Shown here piece after piece: positions 58,025-64,000 of a stretch of 64,000 nucleotides of DNA. How positions within the stretch are numbered: the stretch's first letter is position 1; every line of letters begins with the position of its first letter. This DNA comes from Burkholderia sp. L27(2015). Lineage in GTDB: Bacteria; Pseudomonadota; Gammaproteobacteria; Burkholderiales; Burkholderiaceae. The notes beneath the pieces were generated by a model, which was not told the DNA's origin, ran no database searches, and was given only the letters and a program-made list of their open reading frames with translations. A program made the position numbers and the translations under genes. The stretch covers positions 882,312 through 946,311 of the forward strand of contig NZ_LMUX01000021.1 in the NCBI RefSeq assembly GCF_009765705.1, written 5' to 3'.

Positions 58025-58849
58025 ATGAATAGCCAATTTGCCGACTTGCCAGGACTCGGGCCCGCGGGCCGCCCGCTGCGTATCGAATACCGCTGGATCA
58101 ACCCGGAGCGCCGCGATGCCCCTTTGCTCGTGTTCCTGCACGACGGGCTGGGCTCCATCGCAATGTGGAAAAGCTGGCCGCAAGATTTATGCGACGCCGG
58201 CGACTTTCGAGCTCTGATTTATTCACGCCCCGGCTACGGTCGCTCCACACCCCGTGCGCATGACCAACATTGGACGCCCGACTTTCTGCACCGTCACGCA
58301 GCCGATGTTTTCCCCGCGTTGCTGGAGCACCTGCGTATCGGCATGCACCGGCCTATCTGGCTGGTAGGACACAGCGACGGCGCATCGATCGCGCTATTGT
58401 TCGCGGCAGCTTTTCCCCATAAGGTGGCCGGCGTGATCGCACTGGCCCCGCACGTATTCATCGAAGATCATTCGCTAGAGGGCATCCGCGTCATGCGCGC
58501 GGCCTACCTCGAAAACAGTCTGCGCAACAAGCTGTCGCACTATCATGACGACGTCGATTCGGCATTCTGGGGCTGGACCAATCTCTGGCTGGATCCGGCA
58601 TTCGGCAATTGGAGTATCGAGGAGGAGTTGTCCGCGATCCGTTGCCCACTGCTCGTCATTCAAGGCAAACGTGACGAATATGGCAGCGTCGCGCATCTGG
58701 AGCGCATCGTCCGGCGGCTACCGCATGCCAACGCGCTCGAACTGGACAATTGCGGACACTCGCCGCACCGCGACTGCTCGCGTCAGGTCAATTCCGCGAT
58801 CCAGGACTTCATTCTCGAACATCGAAGCGCCGAGCGTCGCGCCGGCTAG
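58025..58849 (+). CDS. Alpha/beta-fold hydrolase
   Basis: This 274-residue hydrolase has LLVFLHDGLGSIAMWKSWP (oxyanion region), the nucleophile elbow VGHSDGASIALLFA, an Asp in VIQGKRDEYGSV and the terminal His in DNCGHSPHRD. It could be a lactonase, esterase or C-C hydrolase. The GGAGGTG ribosome site at 58014-58020 fixes the ATG at 58025. It is convergent with the glycosyltransferase gene. Confidence 0.9.
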   Translation: MNSQFADLPGLGPAGRPLRIEYRWINPERRDAPLLVFLHDGLGSIAMWKSWPQDLCDAGDFRALIYSRPGYGRSTPRAHDQHWTPDFLHRHAADVFPALLEHLRIGMHRPIWLVGHSDGASIALLFAAAFPHKVAGVIALAPHVFIEDHSLEGIRVMRAAYLENSLRNKLSHYHDDVDSAFWGWTNLWLDPAFGNWSIEEELSAIRCPLLVIQGKRDEYGSVAHLERIVRRLPHANALELDNCGHSPHRDCSRQVNSAIQDFILEHRSAERRAG

Positions 58850-58955
58850 AGATGCGCCGGACACGCGTTTGACATGGCTTTGACATTGGCTTGACACGGA
58901 ATGCATCGGCCAACATATTGCGGCGTGCCCGATGTCGACTTCAGGCTGGTAAATC

Positions 58956-59705
58956 TCAGGAAAAACGCACGCGCAATTTGGCTAGCCAAGCGCGCAAGCG
59001 CCGACGTTGAAATCGATTCCAACGGTAACGCATCCGGTTATAGAACGGCGAATGCTTCAAGCGATGCTGGTCCAGCTTGCTGGCAAACATGCCGAACACA
59101 CTGCCCTGCTCGACAATCGGCTCACGCAGCCAATATTGCGCGATGTCGCACGCGCGGTCGATCTGATTGATCAGATGATCCGCGGGCAACCGTACCCGGT
59201 GCTCAGCCAACCATGCCACACGTCTCCGCAGGGCAGTCGCGTCCGACAGGTAGCCTTCTGCGGTAGGCAGAGGCAGCGGAAATAGCGGACCGTCTGCGAG
59301 AAAGAAAGCATCCGGCACTTTGGTATCCGCACCACCAAGGAAGATGAGGTAACCAGGCTCGAGCTTTTCGGCAGCGGCTAGCGCCTGTGCGATGCCGTCC
59401 ATGAAACGCGGCGCGAGCAGGACATCGTCTTCCAGCACCAGGATCCGTTGCTGACCGCGCGCGAGTGCCAGCTTCCAGGCCTGCGCATGCTTGAGTACCA
59501 GCGAGCGGTGCGGCAAGCCGAGTTCGCCCGGCTCGAATACCTGCGCCATATCGGCATCCTGCAATTCATTCGCATCGTGGTCGAAAATAAATTCAAATCC
59601 GATTTGATGGCGCCCCAATTCCTGCTTTATGTGCGCAATACGATCGGTGAAGGTTTTCACCGTCAGAACATATACCGCGTCGAGTCCTTGAATGCCCGTT
59701 TCCAC
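58956..59705 (-). CDS. Glycosyltransferase family 25 protein
   Basis: This 249-residue GT25 enzyme, of the LPS/LOS galactosyltransferase type, has the DxD-like motif ILVLEDDVLL, an early VYVLTVKTFTDRIAHI, and PADHLINQIDRACD. It adds a sugar to surface glycans in related species. The C-terminus is Arg-rich, typical of membrane-edge proteins. No other LPS gene is adjacent. Confidence 0.88.
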   Translation of the reverse strand: METGIQGLDAVYVLTVKTFTDRIAHIKQELGRHQIGFEFIFDHDANELQDADMAQVFEPGELGLPHRSLVLKHAQAWKLALARGQQRILVLEDDVLLAPRFMDGIAQALAAAEKLEPGYLIFLGGADTKVPDAFFLADGPLFPLPLPTAEGYLSDATALRRRVAWLAEHRVRLPADHLINQIDRACDIAQYWLREPIVEQGSVFGMFASKLDQHRLKHSPFYNRMRYRWNRFQRRRLRAWLAKLRVRFS

Positions 59706-59804
59706 GAAATCCCCGATTCGATGCGCCGCAGCGCTGTTATTCGAAAAAGCGAAACAGCTTATTGCGAGATTTGAACTTAAATCTTAAGGGGAAACCCTAT
59801 AGTA

Positions 59805-59884
59805 TTCTTCTTGCGAGAAGAGAGTTTTCCATCGAATGGAAATCTCCAATTTACAGCGCGGCCCTCGAGCCGCGCTTTTTTTTT
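59805..59884 (+). ncRNA. Candidate structured small RNA ending in a strong terminator
   Basis: On the plus strand TATAGT (59798-59803) could be a -10; the -35 (CTTAAA, 16 bp away) is weak. The RNA from about 59808 would fold into a stem with GAGA pairing to TCTC and TTTCCAT pairing to ATGGAAA around CGA, then the GC-rich terminator. A GGG-GAAA-CCC tetraloop hairpin precedes it (59788-59797). No plus-strand ORF uses this terminator. An RNA gene or a long 5'/3' remnant is inferred. Confidence 0.5.
59856..59884 (+). terminator. Intrinsic terminator with no plus-strand gene
   Basis: A perfect 7-bp GC stem (GCGCGGC at 59856-59862 with GCCGCGC at 59869-59875, loop CCTCGA) is followed by nine T residues (59876-59884). 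The adjacent genes are both on the minus strand, where no U-run follows. Confidence 0.9.
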
Positions 59885-60034
59885 GCCTGTGCGCTCTGGC
59901 TTCGCTCTTTGGCTCAGCGTTTTGCTTCAGCTTTTTGGTCACGCTCTCAGATGGCGCTTTTGGGTTCGCTTTCGGCTTATCAAGCGCCGGGACTCGCCCA
60001 GCGCCCATTCTCACCAACAACTACGCCCGCACGC
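59885..60034 (-). other. Repetitive 3' region of the symporter gene
   Basis: Downstream of the symporter stop the minus strand is a string of imperfect AAGC/CCAAAAGCG-type repeats. A 78-codon open frame read through it gives only a Lys/Ala/Pro/Ser-rich string with no family likeness. I treat it as repeat-derived sequence, not a gene. Confidence 0.55.
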
Positions 60035-61513
60035 TCACCGCGCCGCGAGCGCTGGCCGTGCCGGCAGCACCACCGACAGCGCCAACGTCAACACGATATT
60101 AAGCGCCAGCGCAATCAGCCCGATATACATCGGATAGCTCGCATCGCCCAGGTGCAGCACATAAATCGGCTTGAGCTCCTGCGCGAACGCAAGCGTCGTC
60201 CCTAAGCCTATCCCTGCGGCCCAACCGATAAACAGTGCCGGCAACTTCAACCAGCGTGTGTAAAGCGAAAACACCACGGCTGGGAACGTCTGCAAAATCC
60301 ACACGCCGCCCAGCAACTGCAGGTCGATCGCAAACTTCGTCGGCAGCACAATGATAAACACCAGCGCGCCCAACTTGACCACCAGAGAGACGATCTTCGC
60401 GTTGCTCGCCTCTTGCGACGGCGTGATGTTGGGCTGAACCAGCGGCTTCCACAAGTTACGCGTGAACAGGTTGGCCGAGCCGATCGACATGATCGCCGCA
60501 GGCACCAGCGCGCTGATTGCGATCGCCGCCGCCGCAAACCCGACGAACCACGACGGGAACAGTTGCAGGAACAGCGTCGGCACCACATCGTTGTTGTTCG
60601 TGACCTTGACCCCGGCCGCAATCGCCATATAGCCGAGTAGCGCAATCAAACCGAGGAGCAGCGTGTAAGCCGGCAGGAAAATGGCGTTCTTCTTCACCGT
60701 CTTGGCGCTCGCCGAACTCAGCACGCCGGTCAACGTATGCGGATACATGAACGCCGCCATCGCCGAACCGAATGCCAGCGAAGCGTAAGCCGTGAACTGG
60801 CTAGGCTTGAGGATGATGCCGGTGGCGCCGCCTTTGGCGGTGAAGAAATGATCGGCCGCATCGAACACCGATGCGTAACCACCCAGCTTGCTCGGAATCA
60901 GCCAGATCGCCGCGATCACCACGATATAAATCATGATGTCCTTGACGAACGCGATCATCGCCGGCGCGCGCAGGCCGCTCGCGTACGTGTACACCGCGAG
61001 GATCAGGAACGCGATCACCAGCGGCGCCTCGCCCGATACGCCCAGGCTCTTGATCACCACCTGCATGCCCACCAGTTGCAAGGCGATATATGGCATCGTG
61101 GCAACGATACCGGTCAGCGCGATGGCAGCGGCAAACCAGCGGCCACCATATAGGCCTTGCACGAAGTCCGCCGCGGTAATGTGGTTACCCTTTTGGCATG
61201 CGGTCCAGAGTTTGGGCATGACCGCAAACACGAACGGATAGACGATGATCGTGTACGGCAGCGCAAAGAAACCGTAAGCGCCCACTGCATACACCAGCGC
61301 CGGCACGGCAATCACCGTGTAGGCCGTGTAGAAATCGCCGCCCACCAGGAACCAGGAAATCACGGTGCCGAACTGGCGACCGCCCAGACCCCATTCGTGC
61401 AGTTGCGTCATGTCGCCAGCCTTCCAGCGCGCAGCCACGAAACCGAGCACCGTCACCAGCGCGAAAAACCCGATAAATACTAGACCTGCGGTCCAATTAA
61501 ATGTTGTTGGCAT
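60035..61513 (-). CDS. Sodium:solute symporter (SSS family, MctP-like)
   Basis: This 492-residue inner-membrane symporter has about 13 hydrophobic helices. Motifs are WGLGGRQFGTVISWFLVGGD near the start and SGLRAPAMIAFVKDIMIYI in the middle, resembling monocarboxylate (lactate, pyruvate, acetate) permeases of the SSS family. The ATG at 61513 overlaps the stop of the DUF3311 gene by one base (TAATG), so the two are translated together. A DUF3311 partner is common for such symporters. Confidence 0.9.
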   Translation of the reverse strand: MPTTFNWTAGLVFIGFFALVTVLGFVAARWKAGDMTQLHEWGLGGRQFGTVISWFLVGGDFYTAYTVIAVPALVYAVGAYGFFALPYTIIVYPFVFAVMPKLWTACQKGNHITAADFVQGLYGGRWFAAAIALTGIVATMPYIALQLVGMQVVIKSLGVSGEAPLVIAFLILAVYTYASGLRAPAMIAFVKDIMIYIVVIAAIWLIPSKLGGYASVFDAADHFFTAKGGATGIILKPSQFTAYASLAFGSAMAAFMYPHTLTGVLSSASAKTVKKNAIFLPAYTLLLGLIALLGYMAIAAGVKVTNNNDVVPTLFLQLFPSWFVGFAAAAIAISALVPAAIMSIGSANLFTRNLWKPLVQPNITPSQEASNAKIVSLVVKLGALVFIIVLPTKFAIDLQLLGGVWILQTFPAVVFSLYTRWLKLPALFIGWAAGIGLGTTLAFAQELKPIYVLHLGDASYPMYIGLIALALNIVLTLALSVVLPARPALAAR

Positions 61514-61737
61514 TATCGGACCCACCTATAAACGACGAACAAGATCAGCGAGGTCAGCGGCACCCACAAGAGCTGATACCAATAGAAGAACGGAAAGCCC
61601 ATCAATGACGGGTGCACGTCGTTGTAAAACGGCAGCCACAGCAACGCCAGATAAGGGATCAATAACAGGAACTTGAGGGCTGAGCCTCGGGTCGGAGGAG
61701 TGTCGTCGGGTCTCATAGTCGGATCTTTTTGGGTCAT
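61513..61737 (-). CDS. DUF3311 small membrane protein
   Basis: The 74-residue product has two hydrophobic helices (LLLIPYLALLWLPFY and YWYQLLWVPLTSLILFVVY) and the GFPFFYWYQL motif of DUF3311. These proteins pair with SSS-family symporters and may be an accessory subunit. Starts at 61737 or 61716 are both possible. The stop overlaps the symporter start. Confidence 0.88.
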   Translation of the reverse strand: MTQKDPTMRPDDTPPTRGSALKFLLLIPYLALLWLPFYNDVHPSLMGFPFFYWYQLLWVPLTSLILFVVYRWVR

Positions 61738-62013
61738 CGGACGCCGCTTTGCAGATAGGCAAGACGGCTTCGTTGCAGGGGCGAGAAAATCAGCACCGGA
61801 TCGGGCTGCCACCTGAACTCCATCGCGCCAGACTCGGTAACCGGGCCCGGCGCGACGCCGCCGGTTCTATCGACCGGCTAGCGGAGCCGGCCGAATTATG
61901 CAGGAAAAGTGACAACACTGCATTCCAAGGCTGTGCCCTGCAATTGCATGAATCATGCGCCTAGGTCGGCATTGGGGTTAGCCCACGAGTTGGCAACTTA
62001 TTGGCCGGCTCGC
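61738..62013. other. Intergenic region upstream of the DUF3311-symporter pair
   Basis: About 275 bp between the DUF3311 start and the repeat array behind the exchanger. It must hold the promoter of the symporter operon, but no convincing -35/-10 pair, terminator or ORF was seen. Confidence 0.5.
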
Positions 62014-62079
62014 TTACCACCACATTTACCACCACATTTACCACCGTATTTGCCACCTTAGCCACCTTATTTACCACCT
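62014..62079 (-). repeat. 12-bp tandem repeats just after the exchanger stop codon
   Basis: On the minus strand GGTGGTAAATGT-like units (12 bp, some 9 bp) repeat about six times starting 2 bp after the TGA. All unit lengths are multiples of three, and the exchanger frame then meets TAA in the next two units. Confidence 0.85.
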
Positions 62080-62081
62080 TT

Positions 62082-63089
62082 TCAGCGCAGGAGCGTAATC
62101 GCCAAATAGGCGACGTAAAGCAGGCCGTTACCCATCAACGCCCACACCGCTATGCCCTTCGTCCTGGCGTTAAGACGCGTCCAGAACGCCGCAAGCAAGG
62201 TGACGATAATGCCGGTGGCGACCTCGATGCGCGGCTCCCACGGCGTGAGCAAGATACCGAGCGCCGGCAACAGCGTGCCCTGGAACACCATCGCCCCGGT
62301 AATGTTGCCAAAAGCCAGCGTATCTTTGCCGCGACGTATCCACAGTATGCTGTTGATCTTTTCGGGCAGCTCGGTCGCAATCGGAATGATCAGCAATGAC
62401 AGCAACAATGCCGATACCCCGAACCGCTCCGAAACGCCGCGCACGCCTTCGATAAAGCCCTCGGCGCCCCATATCAGCAAGCCGACTGCCAGAATCAGCT
62501 GCACCGTGATAGTGAGCAAATTGGTCGGCACGCGCAGCCGCGAGAGCAGCATGATGCCCGGCGCTTCGGTACCGTGGCCGCCCGCCACTAGGCCGCGCGA
62601 AGCGCGTACAGTCATCACGATATAAGTGACATACAGGGCCACCAGACCCAGGCTGAACAAGGCACGCACGAATAAATGCTCGTGCGGCACATACATTGCG
62701 ACGGCCGCCAGCACGAAGGCCGCCAGGAAGAAATTCAGATCGCGCCTGAAGCCCGTGGACTCGGGCTTCAACATGCCACCCGGCCCGCGCGATCGCAACA
62801 CGGCCAACGCCATCAGGCAGGTTGACAGCGTCGAAAGCATCAAAGGCGCGCCGAGAATCGCGCCGACGCCGATCTCCTGATTCACACTGACCGCGCTACC
62901 GCCGGCGATCGCCAGCAAAGGCACGAGGGTTTCGGGCAAAGCCGTACCAACCGCCGCGAACAAGGAACCGGTAACGCCTTCGGAGATGCGCAAGCGCTCT
63001 CCCAAGTGTTCCAGGGCATTGGTGAACAGTTCGGCCGCGACCAGAATGATCAGCAGCATTGCAGCGAGTTCGAGCAGGTAGAGGGTCAT
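62082..63089 (-). CDS. CaCA-family cation exchanger, probable Mn2+ exporter
   Basis: This 335-residue membrane protein has two inverted repeats typical of Ca2+/cation antiporters: AAVGTALPETLVPLLA in the first half and IPIATELPEKINSILW in the second, each with the conserved acidic residue. About ten hydrophobic segments are seen. Family members move Ca2+ or Mn2+ against H+ or Na+. A yybP-ykoY riboswitch in its leader indicates Mn2+ control, so export of manganese is the likely role. The ATG at 63089 has a GGAG site. Confidence 0.85.
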   Translation of the reverse strand: MTLYLLELAAMLLIILVAAELFTNALEHLGERLRISEGVTGSLFAAVGTALPETLVPLLAIAGGSAVSVNQEIGVGAILGAPLMLSTLSTCLMALAVLRSRGPGGMLKPESTGFRRDLNFFLAAFVLAAVAMYVPHEHLFVRALFSLGLVALYVTYIVMTVRASRGLVAGGHGTEAPGIMLLSRLRVPTNLLTITVQLILAVGLLIWGAEGFIEGVRGVSERFGVSALLLSLLIIPIATELPEKINSILWIRRGKDTLAFGNITGAMVFQGTLLPALGILLTPWEPRIEVATGIIVTLLAAFWTRLNARTKGIAVWALMGNGLLYVAYLAITLLR

Positions 63090-63179
63090 GCAGCGCTCCA
63101 CAGGACACCACAGCGCGGCGCCCCCTGAATCAGGCAGATCGGGAAGAAATACGACGGAAGCAACATCGGGGAATCTCCG

Positions 63180-63222
63180 GGGTCGGACGCAAGAACCATG
63201 ACGCACCGCTCGCGTCCGACCC
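63180..63222 (-). promoter_or_regulatory. 11-bp stem-loop in the exchanger leader
   Basis: GGGTCGGACGC (63180-63190) and GCGTCCGACCC (63212-63222) form a perfect stem with a 21-nt loop, between the riboswitch aptamer and the start codon. It lacks a U-run, so it may be part of the expression platform rather than a terminator. Confidence 0.6.
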
Positions 63223-63239
63223 GGACCTCGGCAGTACGT

Positions 63240-63345
63240 CAATGGTCTCGCCAAACCGATCAGGTCGAACGCGCCATGGCACATGGGCCAGGGTATGTTG
63301 GCGCGCTCCCCTCCCAAGCAGGAGGAAGGCTACTCCCCAGTGACC
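63240..63345 (-). promoter_or_regulatory. yybP-ykoY manganese riboswitch
   Basis: On the minus strand the conserved blocks appear in order: CACTGGGGAGTAGCC (about 63328-63342), CCAACATACC (63293-63301 region), CCATGGCGC, and GGCGAGACC (63244-63252). These match the known aptamer (as in the alx leader of E. coli), which binds Mn2+. It is followed by about 150 nt of leader and the exchanger gene. Confidence 0.9.
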
Positions 63346-63350
63346 GGCGA

Positions 63351-63379
63351 AGTTTAGCTTTATCCGGGCATTTGAACAA
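63351..63379 (-). promoter_or_regulatory. Sigma-70 promoter of the riboswitch-exchanger transcript
   Basis: On the minus strand TTGTTC (-35, 63374-63379), a 17-bp spacer and TAAACT (-10, 63351-63356). The predicted start, near 63344, is just at the 5' end of the aptamer. Confidence 0.75.
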
Positions 63380-63417
63380 GGGCGGCACGGTGAGCGGAGC
63401 CGAACCGCTTGCGGCAC

Positions 63418-63453
63418 TTGTTTGGATCATTCCCGGTGCTTGTTTGGGTCATT
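63418..63453. repeat. Imperfect 15-bp direct repeat, period 21 bp
   Basis: CTTGTTTGGATCATT (63418-63432) and CTTGTTTGGGTCATT (63439-63453) differ at one base. They lie upstream of the exchanger promoter. Role unknown. Confidence 0.7.
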
Positions 63454-63765
63454 GACTGCGCTTGGGGCCTGCTCATTGAGCGTGTTCTTACCCCGAGATT
63501 CGCAACGAGCGGACGCGACCAGAGCAAACCCTGGGCCGTGTCGTGTAAACTGCCGGTCTTGCGCGCGTAAACCCAAGGGCCATCAAACAGATGCGCAAAC
63601 ACGACGCGCGCTACACGTAACGCAGAATCGCATCGCAGAATCGCAGGGGTGCGGCGCGCCAGGTTCGCCGGTATAAGTCGCATGCCGCAGCCGATCGCCT
63701 GGCCGTTCGCCCAAGCACAACTACGTGTGTATCGCTGCGTGTGTATTGCAGGTTACGGAGCAGGC
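63454..63765. other. Intergenic region upstream of prfC
   Basis: About 310 bp between the direct repeat and prfC. Open frames here have no family likeness. A TAAACT word (63546-63551) lacks a -35. No terminator or RNA fold stood out. Confidence 0.5.
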
Positions 63766-64000
63766 ATGTCTATTTCTGAAGCAAACCGACGCCGCACTTT
63801 TGCGGTGATCTCCCACCCTGACGCGGGCAAAACCACGCTGACCGAAAAGCTGCTGCTGTTTTCGGGCGCGATCCATATTGCCGGTACCGTCAAGGGCCGC
63901 AAGAGCAACCGCTACGCCACCTCCGACTGGATGGAGATCGAAAAGCAGCGCGGCATCTCGGTGGCGAGTTCGGTGATGCAGTTCGAATACGGCGATGCCG
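63766..64000 (+). CDS. prfC: Peptide chain release factor 3 (3' truncated by window)
   Basis: RF3 is the translational GTPase that recycles RF1/RF2. The visible 78 residues start [20 protein letters not shown], with the G1 P-loop PDAGKTT (about 18-24), [15 protein letters not shown], and switch-[16 protein letters not shown] site lies 5 bp ahead of the ATG. The rest is beyond the window. Confidence 0.96.
   Translation, partial: MSISEANRRRTFAVISHPDAGKTTLTEKLLLFSGAIHIAGTVKGRKSNRYATSDWMEIEKQRGISVASSVMQFEYGDA

Noticed and set aside
59784-60020. 78-codon Lys/Ala-rich frame downstream of the symporter
   Set aside because: Low-complexity, no ribosome site, overlaps the orphan terminator, no family likeness.

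Overview
This 64 kb window is a chromosomal segment from a betaproteobacterium, almost certainly a Burkholderiaceae (Burkholderia sensu lato). The evidence is the protein similarity, the GC-rich codon use, and several Burkholderia-like gene orders: ruvC-ruvA-ruvB; tyrS-dtd-phosphatase; erpA near rpsI-rplM; rnpB beside a DUF3025 gene; fmdB-DUF502-aspS; ubiE-ubiJ-ubiB. No insertion sequence, prophage, integrase, CRISPR array or tRNA was seen. The genus cannot be fixed from the sequence alone.

Layout. 1-3 kb: the C-terminal part of a LysR regulator, then the Holliday-junction genes ruvC, ruvA and ruvB. 3-10 kb: an MpaB-family protein, tyrS-dtd-phosphatase, anmK, erpA and rpsI-rplM. 10-14 kb: an OsmC protein, RNase P RNA, DUF3025, pyrC and a class II amidotransferase. 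14-20 kb: a glutamate module (gltIJKL importer, gdhA and a LysR regulator). 20-27 kb: an ATM1-type ABC exporter, a thioesterase, a GGDEF/EAL signalling protein, a nitrate-reductase-associated protein and fdhD. 27-35 kb: a beta-oxidation operon with its TetR regulator. 35-43 kb: nudB, aspS, DUF502, fmdB and the ubiquinone genes. 43-53 kb: a HIT protein, a giant FAD/Fe-S dehydrogenase, ilvA, a 5'-nucleotidase, queF and a D-amino-acid dehydratase. 53-64 kb: a MarR/MFS efflux pair, two hydrolases, a slipin, a CHRD protein, a glycosyltransferase, a sodium:solute symporter with its DUF3311 partner, a cation exchanger behind a manganese riboswitch, and the start of prfC.

Four non-coding or structural signals stand out. 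(1) A compact transcription unit at 9722-9846 (minus strand) with a good sigma-70 promoter, about 90 nt of RNA and an intrinsic terminator. Its middle hairpin shows a UUCCUCCUUU loop, an anti-Shine-Dalgarno sequence; this looks like a small regulatory RNA. (2) A second structured RNA candidate at 59805-59884 (plus strand) that ends in a strong terminator serving no plus-strand gene. (3) A yybP-ykoY (Mn2+) riboswitch with its own promoter upstream of a CaCA-family exchanger, which points to manganese export. (4) A recurring class of short degenerate tandem arrays at gene ends. The clearest is at the end of ubiB, where 15- and 21-bp units repeat the ubiB stop codon in frame six times. Similar arrays lie at or next to the stops of the MpaB gene, fdhD and its convergent neighbour, the 5'-nucleotidase and the exchanger. 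Several conserved proteins also carry low-complexity insertions or tails, which suggests a genome prone to slippage-type repeat growth.
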